The notes under the pieces were generated by a model that had not been told where the DNA came from, ran no database searches, and worked only from the letters and a program-made list of their open reading frames with translations. The position numbers and the translations under genes are program-made. This document shows positions 1 to 11,394 of a stretch of DNA of 64,000 nt, piece by piece. Every line of letters starts with the position of its first letter. Position 1 is the first letter of the stretch. The stretch spans positions 10,979,001 through 11,043,000 of the forward strand of contig NC_091972.1 in assembly GCF_036711975.1 (NCBI RefSeq), read 5' to 3'. Source of the stretch: Onthophagus taurus. Its lineage: Eukaryota > Arthropoda > Insecta > Coleoptera > Scarabaeidae.

Positions 1-959
1 TTCCATGACGATCATCGGTATTGATTTTTGAATAGCTTGTAATTGTTGGTAAAAACCAAAAACGTGGAAAAACGGAAGAACTCCGAGAACGGTTTTCATA
101 TCGAGAGGTAAAGTTCCCATTGATGGATGTCTATTAGATTAAGATCTATATTAAGAATTCTTTTGTATCAATAATTACTTACTGTATAGCAATTAATGTT
201 GCGTTTATATTGTGATGTGTGGTAACAACAGCTTTGGGCAAACCAGTAGTTCCAGATGAAAACATAATAAAGGCAATGTGCTCTTTAGTGTTAACTTGTT
301 TAATTTTAAAATTTGTATTGGAGCATTCTAAGAACTTTTCTAACATAGTAACATCTTTGTTATCGATTTTGTCTTTTAATTCATCAATAACAACAACCTT
401 TTTAATTGTGTCTGATTTAGATTTTGCTGTCAACAACGTTTCTAAATTTATCTTCGAGCAAAAAACAACTTTTGGTTCTACAATTTTAAAAAGATTTTCA
501 AGTTCATCTAAAATTATCAATAAAATAAACTTTTAGTAGATGTACATAAATTGAAAAATGTTTTACTTACAGGCTGTGTAAGCTGGATTCATCAAAGCTA
601 ACGGAATTCCAGTATATAAAGCTGCTAAAACAATTATGGGATAATTAACATGATTATGAGTGTTTATTGCTATTAAATCATCGCTTGTAAGTCCTGAATC
701 AGTAAGAGCTTGCGCTAATTTTAAAGAATTATTAAAAATTTCTCCAACAGAATTCGATTCATTTGTAAGATAACTTTTCTATAAATAAATGAAAAACGTA
801 ATTATGAAATGTAATTTAACACGAAATAAATCAACTTACAAAAGCAATATCATTACTATTTCTTTTCTTCAATTCGTCATGTAAAAGATGTCCAACGTTA
901 ACCTTGGGAACAGGTAGATGAAGTTTCGTCCCTATTAATATATTTTGGGAATTATTCAT
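1..959 (-). CDS. Luciferase-like / 4-coumarate:CoA ligase-like acyl-CoA synthetase, copy A (5' part only)
   Basis: N-terminal 260 or so residues of an adenylate-forming acyl-CoA synthetase that activates a carboxylic acid with ATP. Model: exons 840-959, 571-778, 183-507 and <1-130, with GT-AG boundaries; the frame stays open across all joins. The start is the ATG at 959-957 (MNNSQNILIG), followed by a 40-codon first exon. Exon 3 carries the nucleotide-binding signature FSSGTTGLPKA; exon 4 continues with the LGVLPFFHVFGF stretch of the A3-A4 region. The second exon is 208 bp, the same length and phase as in the two paralogues downstream on the same strand. The gene leaves the window before the A5, A7, A8 and C-terminal lysine motifs, so activity and the C-terminal targeting signal cannot be judged. 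Substrate unknown; these beetle paralogues are often called luciferin 4-monooxygenase-like without being luciferases. Confidence 0.9.
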
Positions 960-2484
960 ATTACTTAGAACTACGTGTTGTAAGATATAGCTCAATATGT
1001 ATTAATATAATATTATATATAACAAATACAACATGCAAAAATAAATATTACTAAGATATTAACGAATTTTATCGTAGTTTGTTTTTTTTAGTATTATGAT
1101 AAGTTTATCGTTGTGGTTTCAAAAACAAGCTCTTGAGAAGATAATTATGTTTAATAAACAACAGAATATGATGGAATTAAAATCATGATGTTCAATTTTA
1201 AAACGTAGCCATACGTTTAATTATATTTCTGTTTTAATTAATTATGTAGCAGTGAGTTGACTCGTAGACTGTAAACAACAATATTTTTCTGCTTTCACCA
1301 AATATAAAATCATAAAGACCACGTAACCTTCACGGTGTCCAATGAGAATTTAGCCATTTTATTCTGTATCTATTATGGTATCACCAACAAGTTAAATGAT
1401 TTGACTTTTATAACGTTTTCAAATATATCCAGGTCTTCACCTTATCATATCTTTATCCAAAGAGGTACCTAACGTTTTAATTTATACCTTTTTGACTTTT
1501 TACATGACGATTTGTCGTCGGAAAGGTCAAAATCATACTGGTTTCTTCATTATCATTATAGGATTACAACTCAAGTGCTAACTACTTCTTGCTTGTAAGG
1601 AATACTTTACTCTACTATAAATTTGCTATCAGGTTCTGCCTTTCAAGAATAAGAACACGGAAAAAAGAGTCCCCAAGTGGAAGTGTCGTTGTCAAGTCCG
1701 TTAAGATCAGAAGATAAACTTAAAATTTAGAAAATGGATGCATATGATATTGCAGAAGTTTTACAATACGATTAATTTGTAGCTTTCAGTCCACCATCAG
1801 AATAAAATCTCATTAAATGAACTGGCGTTTGGAAAGATTCATTTTTCATGAAAACCTGTTATCCAGCTTAGCAAACTGGCTTCATTAAGCATTAGACATT
1901 AAACGAAAGAGGATCAAATAAATAATTATGTACGTATACATGAAAGTTTGAAACAAATTTTAACTTGAACAAAAAACAAAAACGTGTTATGATACTCCTG
2001 TGCACTCTATATCTTTGATATTCTAGTGGAACCTATTTTTCGTAGACTGATTCTAAATTTTACGTGGAAAAAGTTCACATGTTAGTGAAGGAAATGTGTT
2101 TTCCCACTCATGGAGCAACCCAGCGCTTGAAATGAAAAGATATCCCTTTAACCAACGAATTTTTTTCTTGCAACCTGAACCTCAACAATTCAGCAGCTTT
2201 TTTCGCAAGATCCAGATCTGTCTGGTTGTTCTGGGTCTGAACACCGAAGAGATCGCTGGCAATTTAGTTGCGGGACACAATATTTAGGGTAAATATCGTT
2301 TTTTGTTTACTTTTTAGTTTATAAAAGTTTTTTGAGAATTATTTGAGATCAAACAATTATAAACAAATAACTTATAATTTTAACATTTCCTTGATGAAAA
2401 AGAAATGTTAAAATTATATTTACAATAAAACTGAAATAATAAGACATATTTTATTTCTTTCTTATAAAGGACAATGAGTACCAA
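960..2484. other. Intergenic region between synthetase copies A and B
   Basis: About 1.5 kb with no convincing gene. It should contain the promoter of copy A (near 960-1150, minus strand) and the 3' end of copy B (below 2485). A 63-codon open frame at 2096-2287 has no recognisable family features. The only clear structure is the hairpin at 2374-2417. Confidence 0.5.
2374..2417. repeat. 16-bp-stem hairpin just beyond the copy B stop codon
   Basis: Perfect inverted repeat: arms 2374-2389 and 2402-2417 (ataattttaacatttc and its complement) with a 12-nt loop. It lies about 70-110 nt past the stop codon of the minus-strand gene ending at 2485. A minus-strand AATAAA lies between them at about 2449-2454, so the hairpin is probably just beyond or at the 3' end of the transcript. 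Confidence 0.6.
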
Positions 2485-4311
2485 TTATAGTTTAGATTTA
2501 GGATTGTTTAGTAAAGCTTTCAAATCTTTTCTTTTTAATTTTCCAGAACTCATCCTCGGTAATTCATCCAAAAAAATTACTCCTCCATGTAAATGTTTTT
2601 CACGTTTAACAAATCCTAAAAAATAACTCATTAATTTAAATTTTTTAAACATATCGATTTATTTAGAACCTGCTACATAAAATTTAACTTCATTTTCTGT
2701 TAATTTGGCACCGCTTTTTTTAATTACAAAAGCTGTTGGTAATTCTCCCGCCTTATCGTCGGGTTTACCAACAACCCCCGCGTCTTGAATCTTTGGGTGA
2801 GTTAATAAAATAGCTTCTAGTTCAGCTGGAGCGATCTAAAAATTACTTTTATTATCTTACCTTTTCGTTTTCTTTTTCGTTTACATACTTGAAATCCTTT
2901 ATATTTAATAACTTCTTTTAATCTATCAACAATATATAGATATCCGTCTTCATCAAAATATCCAAGATCACCAGTTTTTAACCATCCATCTTTAGTGAAA
3001 CTATTTTTGGTGGCTTGCGGATTTCCGTAATATCCTTGCATGACACTATCAGCTTTAATGCATATTTCGCCTTGACTATAAGGTGGCAAATTTTTCCCAG
3101 TTCTTAAATCTTTGATAACAGCTGAAATTCCTGGGTATAATTTACCAACCGATCCTGGTCTAGGTGTATTATAAGGCATTGAAGAAACACTTAATCCTGA
3201 TTCAGTAAGACCATAACCAACGCGAAAATATTTTAAGTTAAATTTTTTTATAGCTTCCGTTCGAGATTTCTCTGGAAGCATAGAAGCGCCGCTTCCAATT
3301 TCTTGTAAGCTTGATAAATCATATTTCTCAATTAAAGGATTATTCAATAAGAACTGAACAAGTGGTGGAACTACAGCCAAGCGTGTTATTTTATAATTTT
3401 GAATTGTCTTCAAAAATAACTGCGGTTCAAATTTTTTTAACAACACAACTTTTCTATCTTCTAGTATAGACATGATAACGACGAATAAACCATAAACATG
3501 GTAAATCGGTAGTAAACCCAATGTGATATCGGCTTTTGTTGGTGATTTAATTGTTGGATCTCCAGCCATAACCATCGTGGTGTTAATACTAAAATGACTC
3601 AGCATTACACCTTTTGGTAAACCAGTTGTTCCAGAAGAAAATAAAATGAAAGCGGTTTCTTTTTTAATGTTGACATCTTTAATTGTAAAATTAGAAATTG
3701 TTGTGGAACGTTCGGTAAACGTTCGAAGAGAATCAAATTGTTTTCCATCATCTTTTGAATCGATAACCACTAATTTTCTTATTGATCGATAAGTTACTAA
3801 AACTTTCGTGTATTTTGGGATTTGTTTTAAAGAACAGAAAACTAAGGCTGGTTTAGTGATGCTTAAAATTGTGCGAAGTTCATCTAAAACTAAATGTTTT
3901 AACACAGTTTATGAAGTTTTTACGGTTCTTACAAATTGTGTAATTTGGATCTAATAGGGCAACAGGGACACCACTAAATAAAGCCGCTAATACAACAGTG
4001 AAATAATTCACGTTATTTTCAGAGGCAACCGCAATTATATTTCCTGATTTTCCAATAAAATCAGTTAAGCGTTTTGATAATTGACAGGCATTTTCTATAA
4101 GTTCTCCAACTGTAATAGTTTCACCAGTTTCCACATCTTCCTATAAAATATAATTTGTTATCAATTAAAAATAGAAATAAAATATTATCCATACGAATAT
4201 AATGAAGTTTTTATCTCGTTTCTTTAAAGCTTCAAGCAATTCGACCCCAGTGTTAACTTGTGATGTTGGTAATTGGCGCTTTCCACCGGAAAAAATGTTT
4301 TCTTCTGACAT
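2485..4311 (-). CDS. Luciferase-like acyl-CoA synthetase, copy B (complete, 538 aa, PTS1 SKL)
   Basis: Full-length adenylate-forming enzyme (acyl-AMP then acyl-CoA), predicted peroxisomal. Exons 4195-4311, 3933-4140, 2889-3883, 2670-2835 and 2485-2615 sum to 539 codons with stop. Visible motifs: SGTTGLPKG at residues 191-199, IYHVYGL about 234-240, YGLTES 332-337, KTGD 411-414, hinge DRLKE about 428-432, YKGFQ 436-440, and the C-terminal-domain lysine K521 in SSGKLKRK. The protein ends KSKL, a canonical PTS1, as in beetle luciferases. At the site that is Ser347 in firefly luciferase (aligned by eye) this protein has Leu339, which argues for a fatty or aromatic acyl-CoA synthetase rather than a light-producing enzyme. 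It lacks the intron that copies A and C share after the ATP-binding loop but has one after YKGFQ that C lacks. The exon 4 donor (GTTCTA) is weak. Confidence 0.95.
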
Positions 4312-4840
4312 TTTCTTAAAGAACACTGACACTACACAAGTTTTTGAAAAATGAAAGTAATAGATAATTACGTTTAAGTATATGTAATCGTAAATTATAT
4401 TGTACTCTGATAAGAAATGTTTGCTTGGACATATAAATAAAATTATATACAGGGTTTTTAGATACAAGTCAAAATTAAAGGGGTATTTTAGTGTATCACA
4501 CTTTGGGACTTAATGATGATAAACTGGTGGATATTATTTGGTATTTTGGTTCTAGACAATTAGTGGTAAACTAATTTCACACAAACATCTAACCAGAAAT
4601 AATATAGTCACGTCCTGAGTAAACACTCTGTATAAAAGTTATTTTGAATAACCTTATCTGAACTCCTTAAGTAATAATTTTGAAGGTTAAATTTTTATTT
4701 TTATTATTTATCCAAAAAATATCTTACTCGTTTCAACTCGATTAACGTAAATAGATTGTAAGCTGATATTTCTAATAATTAACTGAATTTATTTATTTAT
4801 TTAATAAACAATTTATTTTCCCAAAAATATAAAAAATAAT
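4312..4840. other. Intergenic region between synthetase copies B and C
   Basis: About 530 bp, very AT-rich, with no open frame of interest. It must hold the copy B promoter (upstream of 4311) and the 3' end of copy C; minus-strand AATAAA-like signals occur around 4790-4815. Confidence 0.5.
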
Positions 4841-7800
4841 TTACAATTTAGACATTTTCTTTTTAATTAATTCCCTGAGTTCCCTTCTTAAAATTTTACC
4901 ACTAGGATTTTTCGGAATATCATCAGTAAAAATAACTCCACCATGCAATTGTTTCCGTTTAGAAACGAAACCTGCAAACAAAAAATATGAATCGCAAAAA
5001 CTTGAATCATAAAGCACGTCGAGAAGTAATAATTAATAATTTACCTGCCACATAATTTATGACCTCATTTTCTGTTAACTCAACATCGTCTTGTTTAACT
5101 ACAAAAGCCAGAGGATGTTCGCCATCTCTTTCGTGTGGTTTACCAATAACAGCCGCATCTTTAATCTTGGGATTCGTCAATAAAATTCCTTCTAATTCTG
5201 AAGGTGCGACTTGGAATCCTTTGTATTTAATTAATTCTTTTAATCGGTCAACAATAAAAAAGAAGCCGTCATTGTCGTAATAACCGATATCGCCGGTTTT
5301 TAACCATCCGTCTTCAGTGAAAATTTCTTTATTTGCTTCGGGGTTGTTGTAATAACCTTTCATGATTACGGGACCTTTGAAACAAAGTTCGCCGGCAGCG
5401 TTAGGTCCTAATAATTTCCCAGTTTCTGGATCTCTAACAATGGCAGATATTCCCGGTAGTAATTTTCCACAAGAGCCCGGTCTGAAGGCTTCCACAGGGG
5501 TGAAAGTAACGCCAAGGGTTGTTTCAGTCATACCAAAACCTTGTCTTATTGAATTTACCTTTAAACGTTTCTTCACAGCATTTTCCACCGATTCTGTTAA
5601 GGCACCAGCCCCGCAAATAATTTCTTTTAGTCCAGATAAATCAAATTCATCAACAATAGGGCTTTTAGCTAAAAAGTGCATTAAAGGTGGTACGGCAAAA
5701 AGTATTTCCATTTTGTAATCTTGAATTAATTTCAAATACGTTAATGGGTCAAAATATTTAACAACGATTATTTTTTTTCCTGGTATGGCGACCCCCATTC
5801 CAATAGACAAACCGTATGCGTGAAAAAATGGTAAGATTCCAAGAACGTTTTTACCTGCGACTTCTCTCATTATTGATTTTTCACTAAAAAGAAACCAAAT
5901 AAAATATAATCACGTAATTATGACACCTTACAATTGTAGATTGGTTCTGGCGTTATAATTCCAATGAGTTATCATAACAGCTTTTGGTAATCCTGTTGTG
6001 CCAGAAGAAAATAAAATAAAAGCTACATCTTCCTTCGCATTTACAGGAACAGCTTTGTAAGTGATCGGATCAATTTGAGGACTATTTGAGTTTATAAACG
6101 CTTCTAAAGACTCAGAACCTTCAAGTTTATCTTCAGTATCGATAACCACTAATTTTTTGATGGCCGGAAAATCTTTTTTTATTCCAAGAAAAGTTTCCAA
6201 AGAATTGCTCGAACAAAAAACGATGTTTGGTTTGATCGTCTTTAATGAATGAAGAAGTTCAACTACAATAAAATCAATTATAATTTATGAAGAATTAAGA
6301 AAAGATTATCTTACATTCAGTGTAGGTGAAATTAGTAGGAACAACAATTGCACCAATATATAAAGCACCGAAAATTGGAACGAAATAATTAACATCGTTT
6401 TCACTGCTTATAGTGACGACATCTCCTTTTTTGATCCCAATGTTTTTCATTGCCTCTGCACAACGGCATATCTTTGTAAAAAATTCTCTATATGTGAGAT
6501 TTTTGTTGTTGTCGACGTCAGTCTAAAAAAATAAATACATTTTATTAATAAAATAATCAGAACATAATTTATTTTGAAATAATTCTGCTCAATTAATTTC
6601 GATTAATATTCGAATATGTAATTAATTTAGTAGGGATTTTTAGTATTTTCGTAAGTTTATTAAAGTTTATTACTGTTTGACTTTTCGGAAGTCATGTTAC
6701 AATCTTTTTCAAAAATTAACAATATATACTGAAGTAACTAATTACTTAATAACTAATTAATGAACTGATTTCAATTTGTTAATTGTGCCCCTCATCTTAG
6801 CAAGTGTTTGGTCATGTCGAAATTTATTTTGCGATAAGGATTGTGCTATATTGCCATATACAAGACAATGTTCTGCAAACGCTGATTACTGAGTTAAGAC
6901 AATAGTAGTATTGGTAAAGAAAACGAGCAACTGCATAAACGTTAACCAAAATTGCAACATCCTGTAGTAAACTAGTAAACCATCCAAAAAATGAACATCG
7001 TATTGTTTTAGAATAAAGCTAAAAATAAACTTTTTTTAGTGTCGTGAAAGAAATTAAATTTACAGTTTCCTGTAAATTATAACTAAAAATTAAAAGATCA
7101 TATTTCTGATATTTGAAACAAATACATTTGTTGAACTATTTAATTTATATTTGTTTTACACAAAAGTTGGAATAGATTGCATTATTTCACATTTTTTATT
7201 AATATTTAATATTATTACTAAATGACTTAATAAATTATTGATAGATGGCGCTCATATATTTTTTATTTATTTCATTTAATTCAAATAAACATAGCAACAT
7301 TTGTTTGTATTCAAACATTTTCTGAAGTGTTAAATTAAAAATCCTGTTTTTTAAGATGGATTACGAAAATTATGAAAAGTTTAACATATTAGAATGTTAA
7401 ATATTAGAAAATAAAGTAAATTTTATATAAATTTTAGTAGAATAATTTTTAGTTATAGTACCGTAATTTACAGAAAACTGTACGACACTAAAAGAAAAGT
7501 TTATTTTTAGCTTTATTCTAAAACAATAAGAAATATACATATCTAACCCCATATTTTTGTAATCAGAAAAAAATAACGAATTTAATAAACCAATAACCAG
7601 TGGTTGTTTCCATTTAAAAAATCGAAAATTGTCATAATATCTCAAAATCTAAAACCGAAACTTTTTCTTTTGACTACGTCATCAAATTCTCTGTAAAAAA
7701 AGTGTCCATATAATGTCTTCGTTATAATACTCCACCTGTAATAAGAACCAAGATAATTGCACTCGCTGGTTTTACGATATTTTCAATTTTAGCCTCTAAG

Positions 7801-9473
7801 GGAAAAACAAAAGACGATAGCGCTTTGAGGATTTTGGCATTAGCAGTTTCTCGAAAAACGAGATCATGACATGTAAGCAACTTTTTTTCTAACTCTTATA
7901 GTTTCCGAGATAGCTTATTCGGACATCGAATTTGAACCACCTTGTACATACTAGTGCTTGTCAGAACACAATCCAGAAGAGTATTAAAATTTGCTTTGCT
8001 ATTTGTAAATGATTTTTATAGCTGGCAGAATCTTCTGCTGCGAGTTCTCGTAGAAGTTTTGCAGAAGCACCCAAAGTAGGTCGACGACTAATCCATGGTT
8101 TAACCCAGACACGACCTTTTCGTCGTTTCTTTTTCTACATTTCTTTTATCTTTTTTGCCAATAAAAGTTTAGCGACTATTTTGCATGCTTCAGAAAGTTC
8201 ACTCGATATATTGCGCACTGTGCAATACACTTTAAAAATGAAACTGGCGTGTCACTTATCTTTATTTTCATTTTCATCATTGATGCCAGCGCGAAGTACA
8301 TCACTTGATGCCATTTTTATTACTGTACCAGTACACAATTATAACATTTATGTGGAAACAACTTCTGGCGCCAGCTAATTGGCGCCACTAAACTAGCTTG
8401 GTACTGGCGCCAGTAATCCGTGCATGTGGAATCTTAGGTTTAATCTTATTCCGGTATGAACGCCTTTTGTCTTCCTTGATTTCTAAACAAACTTATTTGT
8501 GTATTTGCTTATTGAGATGGTTGAATTCTGTCTTCAAATTTGCCCTTCGAAGGGCAAATTTGAAGACGTAACATTCCTTAAGGACCGTGAAGGAATGTTA
8601 CGTAAGGTTAGTTTTGTTTACAAATATTAATTATAGCGTGAAGTTTTCTTTAGTAATTAGTAATGCCAATCATAGCGTGAAGTTTTCTTTTGAACTGTCA
8701 ATTAAACCGTGAAGAAATGTTACCTTAGGTAAGTTCTGTTTACAAACATTAATTAATGTTTGTACATACGTTCACAGGCGGTGCTGAAGATATTCCAGAC
8801 ATGTTTCAGACACATTTGTAGTGAAATGTTTCAAATGAAATGTTTCTGCTACATATTTTAATGATATTTCATAAATATTTCTACTGAAATGTATTTGATA
8901 CATATCTTTAGATACGTTTCGTAAAAATCGTATCTGTCACGTATATGAAACGTAGTTCTAAGATGTTTCATTTAATTCACTGTACGTTAAAATTGAAATG
9001 TTTCACAGAGGTTTCTTGTTTACTGGGTCGTCTTCTGCTATTGTCTGCATGTCGTCCTCTTAGCATGTATTAGATTCAATATATCTTTGAAATGTTTGGT
9101 ATTCTAATTACATTATATTTACATTTAGGAAAAATAGTGCTCAGTTTTGAATAAAAACAGCTATTACAAATTCAAGAACTACACATAAGTGGTTACATGT
9201 CCGTATAATGGTGATTAGCCTCTCCTGAATATGGCAATTCAAATCGAAATCGGTCAAGCAGAATTAATCAACACTTATCGCTAATGGCACATGAGCATAA
9301 TTATATCAGCAAATACCTATTGATACATTATTAAGCTAGTTTATAATAAGAGGACTTACAAATAGATCTCCATTGTCGATATTTTGAACAAAAAATGGGT
9401 GAAGAAAAGACGCAATGGATTCATCGGGTATGGGATTAGTATAATCTGGTCCTTTTAAAACAAACTTTTCCAT
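4841..9473 (-). CDS. Luciferase-like acyl-CoA synthetase, copy C (complete, 540 aa, PTS1 SKL)
   Basis: Complete adenylate-forming acyl-CoA synthetase. Exons 9360-9473, 6315-6522, 5932-6262, 5045-5883 and 4841-4971 total 541 codons with stop, in frame through every GT-AG join. The start is the ATG at 9473 (MEKFVLKGPDYTNP), far upstream of exon 2 because intron 1 is 2.8 kb and filled with transposon debris. Motifs: FSSGTTGLPKA, PFFHAYGL about 236-243, GFGMTETT 333-340, KTGD 413-416, DRLKEL, YKGFQ 438-442, NPSGKI with K523, and C-terminal MSKL (PTS1). Leu341 sits where firefly luciferase has Ser347, so luciferase activity is unlikely. The second exon is 208 bp, as in copies A and B. The first exon is the least secure part because it is remote, but its splice phase and N-terminal sequence fit the family. 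Confidence 0.93.
7001..7944. mobile_element. Left-truncated copy of the fold-back (CAGGGTGG-ended) element
   Basis: Closely similar to most of the intact element at 13218-14613: the same internal stretch around tagaataaa..taaaaataaac, the same inverted half, and the same right terminus (ttgaaccaccttg at 7932-7944, then TA). The outer left arm is missing, so the copy is about 0.94 kb. It lies in intron 1 of synthetase copy C. Non-coding. Confidence 0.8.
7965..8320 (-). pseudogene. PIF/Harbinger-type transposase remnant (N-terminal part)
   Basis: Read on the minus strand, about 8138-7966 encodes a segment including GRVWVKPWISRRPTLGAS followed by LLRELAAEDSASYKNHL, the typical N-terminal region of insect Harbinger (ALP1-like nuclease) transposases. 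In-frame stops occur upstream (about 8140 and 8257) and after the segment, and no downstream DDE part follows. Dead fragment within intron 1 of synthetase copy C. Confidence 0.65.
8530..8601. repeat. 38-bp perfect palindrome plus adjacent 12-bp hairpin
   Basis: 8530-8567 is a 19+19 bp palindrome with no spacer (gtcttcaaatttgcccttc and its complement). Directly next to it, 8568-8579 and 8590-8601 form a second inverted repeat (gtaacattcctt) with a 10-nt loop. Parts of the second hairpin recur at about 8710-8760 together with a shared ttgtttacaa..attaatta tail, so this is repeat-derived DNA. It lies in intron 1 of synthetase copy C. Confidence 0.85.
8584..8765. repeat. Diverged direct repeats
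   Basis: The string accgtgaaggaatgttacgt with its following tgtttacaaatattaatta tail recurs about 125 bp on with a few changes, and tagcgtgaagttttcttt occurs twice between (about 8634 and 8676). Probably a decayed transposable element end. No coding potential. Confidence 0.5.
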
Positions 9474-10212
9474 GGTCACTATCAAACTGCAATTAAAACT
9501 TCTAAATACGAAAGTTTTATGGACTTTGTGAGTGAACGACTAATGTAAGTTAAATATCACAGTTTATATGATGTCGTTATTTAATCACATTTTTAGATAA
9601 CGAAACTTAAAGATAGCATGGTTTATTATCGTTAAAAAACTGTTATAAATATTTCCTCAGTACCATCTTAATAGATCTCAAGGATAGAAGCAAAAAGACG
9701 TATCATCAATTTATTTAACAACGCAAGTCATCGTATTAGATTGCAAAATTCATGCAATAAAACTGATAGTGAAATGATTAGATAATTGGAATTACTTAAA
9801 TTAAGTAAAATTGATACATATTCGAACATTTTCGATTATTTAACAATACAGGACTTCGAACACACACTTCAACTTTATAATACATTTTAAAACATAAAGA
9901 AATGGATCAGGTAAAGTTAAGATTAAAAAAATTTGGTGACATTTCGTTTCTAACCTAGTGACCTATTTAGTAACTTTTACGTCAAATTGACGTTTGGTGT
10001 GTTTACGCATTTTTAAACTTATTTTTTTATTAAATATTTCACATTTAAAATAAATTCCTGATTTATAATCTCACTTAAACAGTTATGTAATAATAACTTT
10101 TCATTATCAAAATCTCATAAATCCTTCGAATCTCCACTTATAGGTTGCGTATCATAACCTCAAAATCAACTTAAAAACGAGTGTTACCTTTTTAATTATT
10201 TTTTAGGACACG
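9474..10212. promoter_or_regulatory. Divergent promoter region between synthetase copy C and BPNT1
   Basis: The two start codons (9473 on minus, 10213 on plus) point away from each other, so both promoters must lie in these roughly 740 bp unless upstream non-coding exons exist. A candidate first BPNT1 exon ends at 9910 (cag followed by gtaaagtt). It would splice to the acceptor tttttag at 10206. No TATA box or initiator can be assigned with confidence. Confidence 0.5.
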
Positions 10213-11292
10213 ATGGCACAAAATTCCGCTTTAGTTATGAGATTGTTGGCTTCTTCTGTTGTGGTCGCTAATCGTGCCGGTAAAATAATTCGAGATGTAA
10301 TGAGTAGAGGGGATTTAGGAATTGTTGAAAAGGTAATTAATTTTTTATTTAATTGCTTAGTTTTTGTTGTATTGATTGTAATTTAGGGTAAAAATGATTT
10401 ACAAACTGAAGCAGATCGTTCAGCCCAACGTTGTATAATAGCATCGTTATCACAACAATTTCCTGATATAGCTATAATAGGAGAAGAAGGTACTCAAAAT
10501 CCGGAAGTACCAAGTGATTGGATTGTTACTGACTCAGATCATTCAATCTTATCAATGCAATGTCCTAATGATTATAAAAAAATTGAAACTAAAGATGTTG
10601 TAGTTTGGGTTGATCCTTTAGATGGAACTTCGGAATATACACAGGTAAAAATGTAGAATATTAATATTTATTATAATCAATAAAATAATTTTTAGGGTTT
10701 TCTAGATCATGTTACTGTACTTATTGGTCTCTCGATAAAGGGTAAAGCTTTAGGAGGCGTTATCCATCAACCGTACTATAATTATAAAGTGGAACCTGAA
10801 TCTACAGGTCGCACAATTTGGGGTTTAGTTGGTTTAGGAGTTGGTGGTTTCCTCCCACAACAACCACCACAAGGAAAAACGATTGTAACAGTTACACGTT
10901 CCCATTCAGACGCGTTAGTTCAAGCAGCTTTAGAAGCTTTGCATCCAGATGAAACTATACGAGTTGGTGGAGCTGGAAATAAAGTAATTTTTTTAAATCA
11001 TAATTTAAAAAATAAATTCATTTCTAAATTTTAGGTTTTGTTGTTAATGGAGGGAAGAGCCCACACATATGTTTTTGCTAGTAAAGGTTGTAAAAAATGG
11101 GATACTTGCGCTCCAGAAGCGGTTTTAACAGCAATGGGGGGAAAATTAACTGATATCCACGGGTCTTCTTATAATTATGAAAAGACTGTTGAGCATCCGA
11201 ATAGTAGGGGTGTTTTGGCAACAGCTAAAGGGGTTGATCACGAAAGTATACTTAAAAAAATACCTGAATCAGTAAAAAATAAATTTCCTTAA
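10213..11292 (+). CDS. BPNT1: 3'(2'),5'-bisphosphate nucleotidase 1 (BPNT1), 307 aa
   Basis: Mg2+-dependent, lithium-sensitive phosphatase of the inositol-monophosphatase superfamily. It removes the 3'-phosphate from PAP, the by-product of sulfotransferases (and PAPS), in the cytosol. Exons 10213-10332, 10387-10644, 10696-10983 and 11035-11292 total 308 codons including stop; all introns are phase 0 and 51-54 bp. Metal-binding motifs are intact: GEE at 72-74, WVDPLDGT at 114-121 (D116, D119), and WDTCAPE at 244-250 (D245). [12 protein letters not shown] and RVGGAGNK are further family hallmarks. The length matches the roughly 308 aa of animal BPNT1, and [14 protein letters not shown] aligns with the usual N-terminus, so ATG 10213 was chosen. 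An upstream ATG at 9902, spliced over intron 9911-10206, is in frame and would add five residues (MDQDT). Confidence 0.97.
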
Positions 11293-11388
11293 ACAAATTT
11301 TAAAATATTTGTGTAGAGAAATAATTAAAAAATACAATCAAATGCAAATTAGAATACAAAACAGTATTCTTTTGATAGTTCTAAGTAA

Positions 11389-11394
11389 AATAAA
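11389..11394 (+). terminator. Probable BPNT1 polyadenylation signal
   Basis: AATAAA about 100 nt after the stop codon at 11292, the likeliest cleavage/polyadenylation signal; other A-rich variants lie nearby. Confidence 0.5.

Noticed and set aside
2096..2287. 63-codon open frame between synthetase copies A and B
   Set aside because: No family motif, no start or splice context, and chance length for this composition.
2485..9473. Calling the synthetase genes luciferases
   Set aside because: Leu replaces the active-site Ser and the family is dominated by acyl-CoA ligases; only homology is supported.
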